The notes beneath the pieces were generated by a model that did no database searches, was not told the DNA's origin, and worked only from the letters and a program-made list of their open reading frames with translations. Of a stretch of 64,000 nt of DNA, positions 26,304 to 36,615 are shown in pieces (position 1 is the stretch's first letter; every line of letters starts with the position of its first letter). The stretch is from Brachybacterium avium (GTDB lineage: Bacteria; Actinomycetota; Actinomycetes; Actinomycetales; Dermabacteraceae), in contig NZ_CP022316.1 in NCBI RefSeq assembly GCF_002216795.1, forward strand, positions 3,315,205 through 3,379,204. The letters run 5' to 3'. Position numbers and translations under genes: made by a program.

Positions 26304-27680
26304 ATGGCGAAGATCGCCGCCCTGTCAGGATTCCCGGAATGGCTCCCCGCGGAGCGGCTCGTCGAGCAGCACGTGATCGACGTGTTCCGTGAGGTGGCCG
26401 AGCTGCATGGCTTCTCGGGCATCGAGACGCGCTCCGTCGAGCCGCTCGACCAGCTGCTGCGCAAGGGCGAGATCGACAAAGAGGTGTACGTCCTGCGCCG
26501 GCTGCACGCCGAGGAGGAGAGCGCCGAGCCGGACCGTGAGGACCGTTCGCGCACACTGGGCCTGCACTTCGACCTCACGGTCCCGCTGGCCCGCTACGTG
26601 CTCGAGCACCAGAACGACCTCGCCTTCCCGCTGCGACGGTTCCAGATCCAGAAGGTCTGGCGCGGCGAACGCCCCCAGGACGGTCGCTTCCGCGAGTTCT
26701 ACCAGGCGGACCTCGACGTGATAGGGCAGGACACCCTCCCCGGGCACATCGAGGCCGAGGTCGCTGTGGTGATGGCCGAGATCCTCGATCGGCTCCCGAC
26801 GCCCTCGTTCACGATCCATGCCAACACCCGGCGACTGTCCGAGGGCTTCTTCCGGTCGATCGGGCTCGAGGACCACACCGCTGTGCTGCGCGTCCTCGAC
26901 AAGCTGCCGAAGGTCGGACAGGACGCGGTCCGGGACCTGCTGCTGGCCGAGACCGGTGCGAGCACGGAGCAGGCTCAGGCCTGCCTCGATTTCGCCTCCA
27001 TCCGCACCCGGGACGGCTCCTTCGCCCAGCAGGTGCGGGACCTCGGCGGCAGTGGCGAGATGGTCGAGCAGGGGATCGCAGAGCTCACCGCGGTCCTCGA
27101 ACGCGTCGAGGCGGCGGTGCCCGGGGTGATCCTGGCAGACCTCTCGATCGCACGCGGCCTGGACTATTACACGGGCACGGTCTTCGAGACCTTCGTGAGC
27201 GGGCACGAGTCCCTGGGCTCGATCTGCTCGGGTGGTCGCTATGACTCCCTGGCCTCCGACAACCGCCACACCTACCCCGGTGTCGGACTCTCGATCGGCC
27301 TGTCACGCCTGGTCTCCCGTCTTCTCTCGGCCGGTCTGGCCACCGCCTCCCGCTCGGTGCCCACCTGCGCGCTGGTCTCCGTCGCGGATGAGCAGCACCG
27401 CCACCTCAGCGATGCCGCCGCACGGGCGCTGCGCAGCCGTGGCATTCCCTGCGAGGTCGCTCCGAGCGCCGCGAAGTTCGGCAAGCAGATCCGGTACGCG
27501 GATCGTCGGGGGATCCCCTTCATCTGGTTCCCGGGGATCGACGGGGCCGCCGATCAGGTCAAGGACATCCGCAGCGGTGAGCAGACGGAGGCCGACGCCG
27601 CAGTCTGGGAGCCGCCGGTCGAGGACCGGACCGTGCGGGTCCTGCGTGCTGATGAGGGGCACCCCGCAGCACAGGCCTGA
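26304..27680 (+). CDS. hisS: Histidyl-tRNA synthetase
   Basis: 458 aa. Class II synthetase charging tRNA-His. ATG 26304 follows AAGGAAG by eight bases; the ATG at 26259 overlaps a GATAAT hexamer that may be its -10, so the later start is preferred. Motif 2 (RRFQIQKVWRGERPQDGRFREFYQADLD region) and the histidine loop (ARGLDYYTGTVFE) are present, followed by the SICSGGRYD segment and an anticodon-binding domain from about 360. Full length for the family. Confidence 0.97.
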   Translation: MAKIAALSGFPEWLPAERLVEQHVIDVFREVAELHGFSGIETRSVEPLDQLLRKGEIDKEVYVLRRLHAEEESAEPDREDRSRTLGLHFDLTVPLARYVLEHQNDLAFPLRRFQIQKVWRGERPQDGRFREFYQADLDVIGQDTLPGHIEAEVAVVMAEILDRLPTPSFTIHANTRRLSEGFFRSIGLEDHTAVLRVLDKLPKVGQDAVRDLLLAETGASTEQAQACLDFASIRTRDGSFAQQVRDLGGSGEMVEQGIAELTAVLERVEAAVPGVILADLSIARGLDYYTGTVFETFVSGHESLGSICSGGRYDSLASDNRHTYPGVGLSIGLSRLVSRLLSAGLATASRSVPTCALVSVADEQHRHLSDAAARALRSRGIPCEVAPSAAKFGKQIRYADRRGIPFIWFPGIDGAADQVKDIRSGEQTEADAAVWEPPVEDRTVRVLRADEGHPAAQA

Positions 27681-27698
27681 GGCCATGCGTCGGCCCTG

Positions 27699-27739
27699 AG
27701 CTCATCGGCGCGGCAGGAAGCCCTCCGTGCCGATGAGCT
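27699..27739 (+). terminator. Inverted repeat after hisS, possible terminator
   Basis: Perfect 11-bp stem (agctcatcggc against gccgatgagct) with a 19-base loop and no T-tract. It lies between hisS and the thioredoxin promoter. Confidence 0.5.
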
Positions 27740-27759
27740 GAATCACATCTTCGCGGCAC

Positions 27760-27786
27760 GGGAATGATCCCGGCCGCCGCAGCGTT
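27760..27786 (+). promoter_or_regulatory. Sigma-R/SigH-type promoter of the thioredoxin gene
   Basis: GGGAAT, an 18-base spacer and GTT match the consensus for Streptomyces sigma-R and mycobacterial SigH, the thiol-oxidative stress sigma factors. It ends 9 bases before the thioredoxin ATG, implying a very short leader or none. Confidence 0.7.
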
Positions 27787-27795
27787 CCACCGGTC

Positions 27796-28167
27796 ATGGC
27801 TACGCTCACCCTGACCACCGAGAACCACGACAAGACCGTCGAGGACGGCATCGTCCTGATCGACTTCTGGGCGGGCTGGTGCGTGCCGTGCCAGCGCTTC
27901 GCACCGATCTTCGAGGAGGCCTCCGAGACCCACGAGGACGTCACCTTCGCGAAGGTCGACACGGAGGACCAGCAGGAGCTGGCGATGCGCTACGGCGTCA
28001 CCTCGATCCCCACCCTGGTCGCCTACCGCGAGGGCATCCCGGTGTTCTCGCAGGCCGGTGCTCTCCCGCAGTCCGCTCTCGAGGATCTCGTCGGCCAGGT
28101 GAAGAACCTGGACATGGACGAGGTCCGCAAGGCCTATGCCGAGGCGCAGGAGCAGCAGGAGGGCTGA
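27796..28167 (+). CDS. trxA: Thioredoxin with CVPC active site
   Basis: 123 aa, one thioredoxin fold. The active site is WAGWCVPCQRF (Cys near 34 and 37) instead of the usual CGPC; the cis-proline is in TSIPTLVAYREG. No signal peptide, so cytoplasmic. The last 15 residues form a charged tail. No ribosome site is visible before the ATG, in line with a leaderless transcript from the sigma-R-type promoter at 27760. It probably reduces protein disulfides during oxidative stress. Confidence 0.93.
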   Translation: MATLTLTTENHDKTVEDGIVLIDFWAGWCVPCQRFAPIFEEASETHEDVTFAKVDTEDQQELAMRYGVTSIPTLVAYREGIPVFSQAGALPQSALEDLVGQVKNLDMDEVRKAYAEAQEQQEG

Positions 28168-28187
28168 GACCCCGCCGCACCACGCGA

Positions 28188-28227
28188 GACGCCCCCGCCG
28201 CCGGAATCATCCGGTGACGGGGGCGTC
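28188..28227. terminator. Hairpin between thioredoxin and the DEAD-box helicase (bidirectional)
   Basis: Twelve-base stem (gacgcccccgcc against gacgggggcgtc, one mismatch) with a 16-base loop between two converging genes; it can serve both. Confidence 0.65.
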
Positions 28228-28251
28228 GCTCATCCAGCAGGCGCTGGCCGT

Positions 28252-30171
28252 TCAGCCTTCGCTACGACGGAAGGGGCGACGCTTCGAATCGAAGCGGCCA
28301 CCGCGGTCGTCGTGACGGGGACGGTCGTCGCGACGGAACGGACGCTCACCGTCCCGACGCGGGCCCTTGCCACCGCGCGGTCCGTGGTCGGGGCCGATCC
28401 GCAGCTCGCGGCCGCCGACCTTGGCGCGGGAGATCCGCTCCATCTGCTCCGCGGACAGGGAGCCGCGGATCTGGACCAGGGCGAAGGTCGGGAAGATCTG
28501 GATCTTGCCGATGTCCTTGCCGTGCAGGCCGCCCTCGCCGGTGATCGCGCCGACGATGCCGGGCGGCCGGGCGCCGTGGGTGTGGCCCACGCCGACCTTG
28601 TACGAGGTGTATCCGCGCTCGGTGCTCGGGGCATCGCCGCGCTGGCCGCGCTCCGCATGGCGGTCGTCACCGGAGAGCTTCGCCGTGAACTCCTGCTCCT
28701 CGGAGGCGGATCCGGGGCCGTCGTCACCCACGGACATCGCGCCGAGGGCGGCTGCGAGCTCCAGGGGATCGAGATCGTGCTCGGTGACGAACTCGCCGAT
28801 CAGCTCGCGGTAGAGGTCCAGACGTCCGCGCTCGATCCGCTCGGGCAGCTTGGTCAGCTGCGCGGCCAGGCGATGCTTGGACACATCGCGCGGGGAGGGG
28901 ATGTCCGCCTCGGCGAGCGTCTGCTTGGTCGCGCGCTCGATGTTCTTCAGGGCACGCCGCTCGTGGGGTCCGATGAAGGTCAGCGCTTCGCCGGAGCGGC
29001 CTGCACGGCCGGTGCGCCCGATGCGGTGCACATAGGACTCCGCCTCCTTGGGCACATCGAAGTTCACGACCAGACCGATCCGCTCGACGTCCAGGCCGCG
29101 GGCCGCGACATCGGTCGCGACCAGCACCTGCAGCGAGCCGTCGCGCAGTCGCTCGACGATCTTCTCGCGCTCCTTCTGCGGCACGTCGCCGCTGATCGAC
29201 GCGGCGATCAGGCCGCGGGACAGCAGAGCGGTGCCGACCTCCTCGGCGGCGGCGCGGGTGCGCACGAACACGATCGCCGCCTCCGCCGGGGAGGTCTGCA
29301 GCACGCGGGCCAGCGCACCGGTGCGGTGCCGGAAGGGCACCACGGCGTAGGTCTGGGTCACGCTCTTGACCGTCGAGGACGCGGGAGAGACCCGCACGCG
29401 CACCGGGTCCTTCATATGGGTCTGGGCGACCCGCTGGATGGCGGAAGGCATGGTCGCGGAGAACAGGGCGACCTGACGGCTGGCGGGGGAGTGGGAGAGG
29501 ATCTCCTCGACGTCCTCCGCGAAGCCCATCCGGAGCATCTCGTCGGCCTCGTCCAGGACGGCGAAGCGGATCGTGTCCAGGCGCAGATTCGTACGGCGCA
29601 TGTGGTCCATCACACGGCCGGGGGTGCCGACGACCACCTGTGCGCCGCGGGCGAGGGCGCGCTCCTGTGGGCCGTAGGGAGAGCCACCGTAGAGCGCGAC
29701 CACGTCGAGCCCGCCGATCGAGGTGGCGAAGGAGGAGATGGCGTCCGCCACCTGCATCGCCAGCTCGCGGGTCGGGGCGAGGACCAGGGCCTGCACCTCA
29801 CGGCGCGAGGGGTCGATCGCGGCCAGCAGCGGCAGGCCGAAGGCGGCGGTCTTGCCGGTGCCGGTCTGGGCGACACCGATCACGTCGCGGCCCTCCAGCA
29901 GCGGCGGGATCGCCTGGGCCTGGATCGCCGAGGGGACGGTGAAGCCCAGCTCGTCGACCGCACGGCGCAGCGGCGCCGGCAGCGCGATGTCATCGAAGCT
30001 GGGGCCCGCAGGCGCCTCCGGCTCGACCGGTGCGGAGTCGGTGTCCGCCTGCACCGCCTCGGACGGTGCGGTCTCCGACGGTGCGGTCTGGGACGGTGCG
30101 GTCTCGGACGGTGCGGTCGAGTCGGGCTGCTCGGAGGCGGCAGGGGCGTGGGCAGGGGAAACGTCGGTCAT
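28252..30171 (-). CDS. DEAD-box RNA helicase with DbpA-type RNA-binding domain
   Basis: 639 aa from ATG 30171 with GAAGGAC upstream. Helicase core: Q motif, AQTGTGKTAAFGLP (motif I), VLDEADEMLRMGF (motif II), SAT (motif III), then the second RecA domain with HRIGRTGRAGR (motif VI). A DbpA-like RNA-binding domain follows (GVGHTHGARPPGIVGAITGE, IQIFPTFALVQIRGSLS). The tail is Arg/Gly/Asp-rich. The N-terminal 50 residues are low-complexity repeats. The layout resembles DeaD/CsdA helicases, which act in ribosome assembly and mRNA turnover, often in the cold. A leader of at least 100 bases containing a hairpin precedes it. Confidence 0.94.
   Translation of the reverse strand: MTDVSPAHAPAASEQPDSTAPSETAPSQTAPSETAPSEAVQADTDSAPVEPEAPAGPSFDDIALPAPLRRAVDELGFTVPSAIQAQAIPPLLEGRDVIGVAQTGTGKTAAFGLPLLAAIDPSRREVQALVLAPTRELAMQVADAISSFATSIGGLDVVALYGGSPYGPQERALARGAQVVVGTPGRVMDHMRRTNLRLDTIRFAVLDEADEMLRMGFAEDVEEILSHSPASRQVALFSATMPSAIQRVAQTHMKDPVRVRVSPASSTVKSVTQTYAVVPFRHRTGALARVLQTSPAEAAIVFVRTRAAAEEVGTALLSRGLIAASISGDVPQKEREKIVERLRDGSLQVLVATDVAARGLDVERIGLVVNFDVPKEAESYVHRIGRTGRAGRSGEALTFIGPHERRALKNIERATKQTLAEADIPSPRDVSKHRLAAQLTKLPERIERGRLDLYRELIGEFVTEHDLDPLELAAALGAMSVGDDGPGSASEEQEFTAKLSGDDRHAERGQRGDAPSTERGYTSYKVGVGHTHGARPPGIVGAITGEGGLHGKDIGKIQIFPTFALVQIRGSLSAEQMERISRAKVGGRELRIGPDHGPRGGKGPRRDGERPFRRDDRPRHDDRGGRFDSKRRPFRRSEG
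30062..30121 (-). repeat. Four 15-bp tandem repeats in the 5' end of the DEAD-box gene
   Basis: Units of gacggtgcggtctcc and close variants run four times in a row and encode repeating TAPSE/TAPSQ pentapeptides in the disordered N-terminus. Copy number changes would keep the frame. Confidence 0.8.
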
Positions 30172-30508
30172 GGTGTCCTTCGACAGTCAGGGGATGAACA
30201 AGCCCTAACGTGTCGCAGGGCGTGAGTGCCCGTTCAACGGGCGTGGGCGCCCATACATCTCGCGCAACGAGGATCATGCGGTGGCACGATGCGGCTCGGG
30301 CGATCTCGGGCGAAAACAGACCTGCTGTCTCGCAGGTCGGACCATGGTCGAGTCTACGGGCGGGATGGCCCGCGCAACAGTGCCGCGGTGGCGAGATCGC
30401 TCACGCTGAGCGGTAAGGTGGGCAGTCCACGCCATCGTGCGTGACGGCCGCCGGGCGCTGTGTTGCCGGGTGGGCCATGACCTGTCGAACCCATCAGAAG
30501 GACACCTC
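30172..30508. other. Divergent promoter region between DEAD-box helicase and aspS
   Basis: 337 bases without a gene. The helicase side holds a perfect hairpin (gcccgtt/aacgggc at 30229-30243) next to a second palindrome. The aspS side holds a TAAGGT hexamer (30412-30417) as a possible -10. Promoter calls here are weak. Confidence 0.5.
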
Positions 30509-32314
30509 GTGCTGCGCACCCATACCGCCGGTGAGCTCCGCCAGGAGCACATCGGACAGACCGTCACCCTCACCGGCTGGATCGGCCGTCGCCGTGACCA
30601 CGGCGGCGTGACGTTCCTCGATCTGCGCGACGCGAGCGGCGTCTCCCAGGTGGTGGTGCGCGAGGACGAGGCGATGCACCTGCGCAATGAGTACGTGCTG
30701 AAGGTCGTCGGCACCGTCGGGCGCCGCCCCGAGGGCAACGAGAACCCGCAGCTGCCCACCGGTGATGTCGAGGTCACCGCGAGCGAGGTCGAGGTGCTCA
30801 GCGCCTCGGCGCCGCTGCCCTTCCAGCTCGACGAGCACAGCGAGGTGGGGGAGGAGGCGCGCCTGCGCTACCGCTACCTGGACCTGCGCCGGCAGGGCCC
30901 GGCCGCCGCGATGCGCCTGCGCTCCGAGGTCAACCGCGCCGCCCGCGACACCCTGCTGGACCAGGACTTCATCGAGGTCGAGACCCCGACGCTGACCCGC
31001 TCCACCCCGGAGGGCGCCCGTGACTTCCTGGTCCCGGCACGCCTGGCCCCCGGCTCCTGGTATGCGCTGCCCCAGTCGCCGCAGCTGTTCAAGCAGTTGC
31101 TCATGGTGGGCGGCATCGAGAAGTACTTCCAGCTCGCCCGCTGCTACCGCGACGAGGACTTCCGCGCCGACCGCCAGCCCGAGTTCACCCAGCTCGACGT
31201 CGAGATGAGCTTCGTGGACCAGGAGGACGTGCTCGCCCTGGCCGAGCAGATCCTCACCGCTGTGTGGGCCAAGGGCGGCCACCAGATCACCACGCCGTTC
31301 CCGCGCCTCACCTACGCCGAGTCCATGCGTCGCTTCGGCTCCGACAAGCCCGATCTGCGCTTCGACCTCGAACTGGTCGAGATGACGGAGTACTTCCAGG
31401 ACACCCCGTTCCGAGTGTTCCAGGCGCCCTACGTGGGAGCGGTGGTCATGGCCGGCGGCGCTTCGCAGCCGCGTCGCCAGCTCGATGCCTGGCAGGAATG
31501 GGCCAAGCAGCGCGGTGCGAAGGGCCTGGCCTACGTGCTGGTGCAGGAGGACGGCACCCTCACCGGGCCGGTCTCCAAGAACATCTCCGAGGCGGAGAAG
31601 GCGGGCCTGCTCGAAGCGAGCGGCGCCTCCACCGGTGACTGCATCTTCTTCGCGGCCGGCGAGGCGAAGGCCTCCCGCGCACTGCTCGGTGCGGCCCGGG
31701 GGGAGATCGCCGAGCGTCTCGGACTGATCGACCACGAGGCCTTCTCCTTCGTATGGGTCGTCGACGCACCGATGTTCGAGCCCGCGGCCGATGCGCGTGC
31801 CGCCGGTGACGTCGCCGTGGGCGGGGGTGCCTGGACCGCGGTGCATCATGCCTTCACCTCGCCGAAGCCCGAGTTCATGGACACCTTCGACACCGACCCC
31901 GGCGCGGCGCTGTCCTACGCCTACGACATCGTCTGCAACGGCAACGAGATCGGCGGCGGCTCGATCCGTATCCACGACCAGTCCGTGCAGCAGCGCGTCT
32001 TCCGCCTGATGGGCATCGGTGAGGAGGAGGCGCAGGAGAAGTTCGGCTTCCTGCTGGACGCCTTCCAGTACGGTGCGCCGCCCCACGGCGGCATCGCCTT
32101 CGGCTGGGACCGGATCGTGGCGCTGCTCGCCGGGCAGGACTCGATCCGCGAGGTCATCGCCTTCCCCAAGACGGGCAACGGCTTCGACCCGCTGACCGCC
32201 GCTCCGGCACCGATCACGCCGCAGCAGCGCAAGGAGGCGGGGGTCGATACCAAGCCCGCGCCGCGCGGCGAGCAGGAGAAGCCGGCCACCGGTGACGGGG
32301 CCCCGGCCGCCTGA
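30509..32314 (+). CDS. aspS: Aspartyl-tRNA synthetase
   Basis: 601 aa. Class IIb synthetase. GTG 30509 follows GAAGGAC and starts [20 protein letters not shown]; a longer frame upstream is unlikely. OB-fold anticodon domain (1-110), then motif 2 ([18 protein letters not shown]), the bacterial GAD insertion (about 300-420) and motif 3 ([15 protein letters not shown]). The C-terminal 25 residues are a disordered extension. Full length for bacterial AspRS. Confidence 0.97.
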   Translation: MLRTHTAGELRQEHIGQTVTLTGWIGRRRDHGGVTFLDLRDASGVSQVVVREDEAMHLRNEYVLKVVGTVGRRPEGNENPQLPTGDVEVTASEVEVLSASAPLPFQLDEHSEVGEEARLRYRYLDLRRQGPAAAMRLRSEVNRAARDTLLDQDFIEVETPTLTRSTPEGARDFLVPARLAPGSWYALPQSPQLFKQLLMVGGIEKYFQLARCYRDEDFRADRQPEFTQLDVEMSFVDQEDVLALAEQILTAVWAKGGHQITTPFPRLTYAESMRRFGSDKPDLRFDLELVEMTEYFQDTPFRVFQAPYVGAVVMAGGASQPRRQLDAWQEWAKQRGAKGLAYVLVQEDGTLTGPVSKNISEAEKAGLLEASGASTGDCIFFAAGEAKASRALLGAARGEIAERLGLIDHEAFSFVWVVDAPMFEPAADARAAGDVAVGGGAWTAVHHAFTSPKPEFMDTFDTDPGAALSYAYDIVCNGNEIGGGSIRIHDQSVQQRVFRLMGIGEEEAQEKFGFLLDAFQYGAPPHGGIAFGWDRIVALLAGQDSIREVIAFPKTGNGFDPLTAAPAPITPQQRKEAGVDTKPAPRGEQEKPATGDGAPAA

Positions 32315-32330
32315 GGGGCATTCGCCCAGA

Positions 32331-32370
32331 CGAGAACGGCCGACGCGGAAGATCGCGTCGGCCGTTCTCG
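32331..32370. terminator. Strong terminator between aspS and the DUF3043 gene
   Basis: Perfect 17-bp stem (cgagaacggccgacgcg and its complement) with a 6-base loop, lying between converging genes. Confidence 0.85.
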
Positions 32371-32423
32371 ATATCGGTGCAGGCGCCGGCCCCGGGCGAG
32401 GGGGACATGCGCGCCGCGAGGGG

Positions 32424-33017
32424 TCAGCGCGGCGCCTGGCCGTGCTTGATCTGCACCCGGGGCAGGCGGAAGCGCCGGATCTGGATCGCCCGCATGATCC
32501 CGTAGCTGACCAGGCCGCGCTGGACCTCGCCGAAGCGCTCGGTGACCAGGTGTCGCAGGCGCTTGCGCAGCACCAGGCCGTCGATCACGCAGATCGCGAT
32601 GCCGCCCCACAGCAGGATGATCATCCCGGTGGTCAGCACCGTGGTGAGCTGGGGACGGATCAGGGGGAGGAACAGCGAAAGGACCATGAACACCAGCGCG
32701 ATCGGGAAGAAGAACTCCGCGATGTTCCAGCGGGAGTCGACCACGTCCCGCACGAAACTCCGTTCGGGGCCGCGGTGCTGCGCCGGCATCTTCTTCTCGT
32801 CGCCGGTCATCAGGGCCTGCTGGGACTCCTGACGCTCCCGACTGGCTCTCTCCCGGTCCCTGCGCCGAGCCTCCTTGCGGTCATCGACCACCAGGGGCCG
32901 ACGGCGAGCGGCCTCGGCTTCCTTGCGGGTACGGGTAGGACGGCCCTTGGAGCCGGGGCGCGCGGGCTGCGGCTCGGGCTCGGAGCTCTGCGGGGTTCTG
33001 GACTTGCGGAAGATCAC
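32424..33017 (-). CDS. DUF3043 family membrane protein
   Basis: 197 aa from GTG 33017. The N-terminal 90 residues are basic and contain the family signature GRPTRTRKEAEAARRRPLV. Two membrane segments follow (FFFPIALVFMVLSLFLPL and VLTTGMIILLWGGIAICVI). The C-terminal 55 residues are cytosolic and basic. Function unknown. Mycobacteria carry a comparable gene near their A-type Fe-S carrier and cta genes, matching the position here. Confidence 0.85.
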   Translation of the reverse strand: MIFRKSRTPQSSEPEPQPARPGSKGRPTRTRKEAEAARRRPLVVDDRKEARRRDRERASRERQESQQALMTGDEKKMPAQHRGPERSFVRDVVDSRWNIAEFFFPIALVFMVLSLFLPLIRPQLTTVLTTGMIILLWGGIAICVIDGLVLRKRLRHLVTERFGEVQRGLVSYGIMRAIQIRRFRLPRVQIKHGQAPR

Positions 33018-33068
33018 TGCAGCAGTCTAGGCGACGCCGGCGGCACCCTCCCCGTGCCCGGCACGTGA

Positions 33069-34819
<1,751 letters not shown>

Positions 34820-34896
34820 GGGTCGGGCGCCCGGCTTCGCGGCAGGTCGATCCGGCTCGCCGGGACCTCCGCTGCCCGTTTTCGGCCGCTGAGGCG

Positions 34897-34902
34897 TATC
34901 CT
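34897..34902 (+). promoter_or_regulatory. Probable -10 element of the Fe-S carrier gene
   Basis: TATCCT lies 29 bases before the ATG in a 112-base gap. No clear -35. Confidence 0.45.
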
Positions 34903-34931
34903 GGCCGGACACGAGTTTCGAGGAGGACCTC

Positions 34932-35291
34932 ATGACCACGCCCACCACTGAGCGCCCCGCCGCAGCGCATGGCGTCAACCTCACATCCGGCGCCGCCCAG
35001 AAGGTGACCACGCTGCTGGAGCAGGAGGGCCGCGACGATCTGCGCCTGCGCATCGCGGTGCAGCCCGGCGGCTGCTCCGGCCTGATCTACCAGCTGTACT
35101 TCGACGAGCGGATCATGGATAACGACCTGGTCGCAGATTTTGACGGTGTCGAGGTCGTCGTCGACAAGATGAGCAGCCCCTACCTCTCCGGTGCGGTGAT
35201 CGATTTCGCCGACACCATCGAGAAGCAGGGCTTCACCATCGATAACCCGAACGCCGGAAGCTCCTGCGCCTGCGGCGACTCGTTCGGCTGA
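34932..35291 (+). CDS. erpA: A-type iron-sulfur cluster carrier (ErpA/HesB family)
   Basis: 119 aa. ATG 34932 follows GAGGAGG. The three conserved cysteines are Cys in PGGCSGLIYQLYF and the pair in SCACGDSFG at the C-terminus. Delivers Fe-S clusters to apoproteins, plausibly including the Rieske protein QcrA encoded nearby. Followed by a strong terminator. Confidence 0.94.
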   Translation: MTTPTTERPAAAHGVNLTSGAAQKVTTLLEQEGRDDLRLRIAVQPGGCSGLIYQLYFDERIMDNDLVADFDGVEVVVDKMSSPYLSGAVIDFADTIEKQGFTIDNPNAGSSCACGDSFG

Positions 35292-35676
35292 GCCGTCTCG
35301 ACCGAGGTCCCCGCGCTGGTCGCGACGGTGGTCGGTCAAGCACTCAGGGCCCGGCCCGGTGACGATCACGTCACCTGGCCGGGCCCGTCTGCGTGTGATG
35401 CCGGCGACCTCGAGGTCACGGACCGGTCACGGACCCGGTGGGGCACGGATCGCGGCGAGTCGAGGTGGCCTCACCGCCTCCGAGAACCCGTATGATGACG
35501 ATGTGCCGTCAAACGGCGGGCCGTCGGCCTGCCGAAGCCCTTCCTCTCCGGGAGGGCGCGGCGCTGTGGGCATGTCCCGCCCACATCAGTACCAGCTCCA
35601 CATCGCGGAGCCGGCCGAGCCAGAGTGCTGGGCCCGGCGACGAGGTCTGGAGACGACGAGCGGAAGGTCATCCCCT
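35292..35676 (+). other. Intergenic region upstream of ctaC
   Basis: 385 bases. It contains the erpA terminator (35347-35386) and, for ctaC, a TATGAT hexamer at 35491-35496 as the best -10 candidate with no good -35. This would give ctaC a leader of about 180 bases. A long open frame running into ctaC from 35359 has no recognisable protein. Confidence 0.5.
35347..35386 (+). terminator. Terminator after erpA
   Basis: Long GC-rich stem (gggcccggcccggtgacg paired with cgtcacctggccgggccc, one mismatch) with an ATCA loop. Confidence 0.8.
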
Positions 35677-36615
35677 GTGATCCCCCAGGTCCCCCAGCGC
35701 GCGCGACGCGGACGCCGCGCAGCGGCAGCAGGCCTCGCCCTGGCCACTTTGGTCCTCGCCGGCTGCACCCAGGCCCAGCAGCGCGGGTTCATGCCCGGTC
35801 CGGCTGATGGTCAGGAGGTCACCAACCAGACCGAGCGGATCACCGATCTCTGGGTCCATTCCTGGGCCGTGCTGGTCATCGTCGGTCTGATCATCTGGGG
35901 CCTGACGTTCTGGTGCGCGATCGCCTACCGTCGCCGCAAGCACGACACCGGCTTCCCGGTGCAGCTGCGCTACCACGTGCCGCTCGAGCTGATGTTCACG
36001 CTCGTGCCCGTGGTGATGGTGCTGACCTTCTTCTACTTCACCCAGCGCGACACGGCCGAGGTCGAGATGCACGTGGCGGAGCCGGACTACACCGTCAACG
36101 TGGTGGCCAAGCAGTGGAGCTGGGACATCAACTACGTCGACGACGACGTCCACGAGCCCGCCGGGGTGCAGTCCTTCGCCACCGGTGAGCCCGGTGCCGC
36201 GGAATCACTGCCGACCCTGTACCTGCCCGTCGACAAGAGTGTCGAGTTCCGCCTCGACTCCCGCGACGTCATCCATTCTTTCTGGGTCGTGGACTTCCTG
36301 TACAAGAAGGACATCTTCCCGGGGCACACCAACACCTTCCAGGTCACCCCGACCCGTGAGGGCACCTATATCGGCAAGTGCGCGGAGCTGTGCGGCGAGT
36401 ACCACTCCGACATGCTGTTCAACGTGGTCGTCGTCTCCCAGGAGGAGTTCGATGAACACATGGAGGAGCTCCGCTCCCAGGGCAACGACGGCCAGCTCGG
36501 CGTCGACCTGAACCGTAACGACAAGGAGTGGAGCATGCGCGAGAAGCAGGACGACGCCGGTCCTCGCTACTCCGAGGAGAAGGCCACCGCCGGGACCGAG
36601 GGAGAGAACGAGTGA
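35677..36615 (+). CDS. ctaC: Cytochrome c oxidase subunit II
   Basis: 312 aa from GTG 35677 with GGAAGG nine bases upstream. Lipoprotein signal peptide ending LATLVLAGC, two membrane segments ([35 protein letters not shown]), then a cupredoxin domain. CuA ligands are present: His in [15 protein letters not shown] and [12 protein letters not shown]. Carries electrons into the aa3 oxidase. Stop overlaps the ctaD GTG. Confidence 0.95.
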   Translation: MIPQVPQRARRGRRAAAAGLALATLVLAGCTQAQQRGFMPGPADGQEVTNQTERITDLWVHSWAVLVIVGLIIWGLTFWCAIAYRRRKHDTGFPVQLRYHVPLELMFTLVPVVMVLTFFYFTQRDTAEVEMHVAEPDYTVNVVAKQWSWDINYVDDDVHEPAGVQSFATGEPGAAESLPTLYLPVDKSVEFRLDSRDVIHSFWVVDFLYKKDIFPGHTNTFQVTPTREGTYIGKCAELCGEYHSDMLFNVVVVSQEEFDEHMEELRSQGNDGQLGVDLNRNDKEWSMREKQDDAGPRYSEEKATAGTEGENE

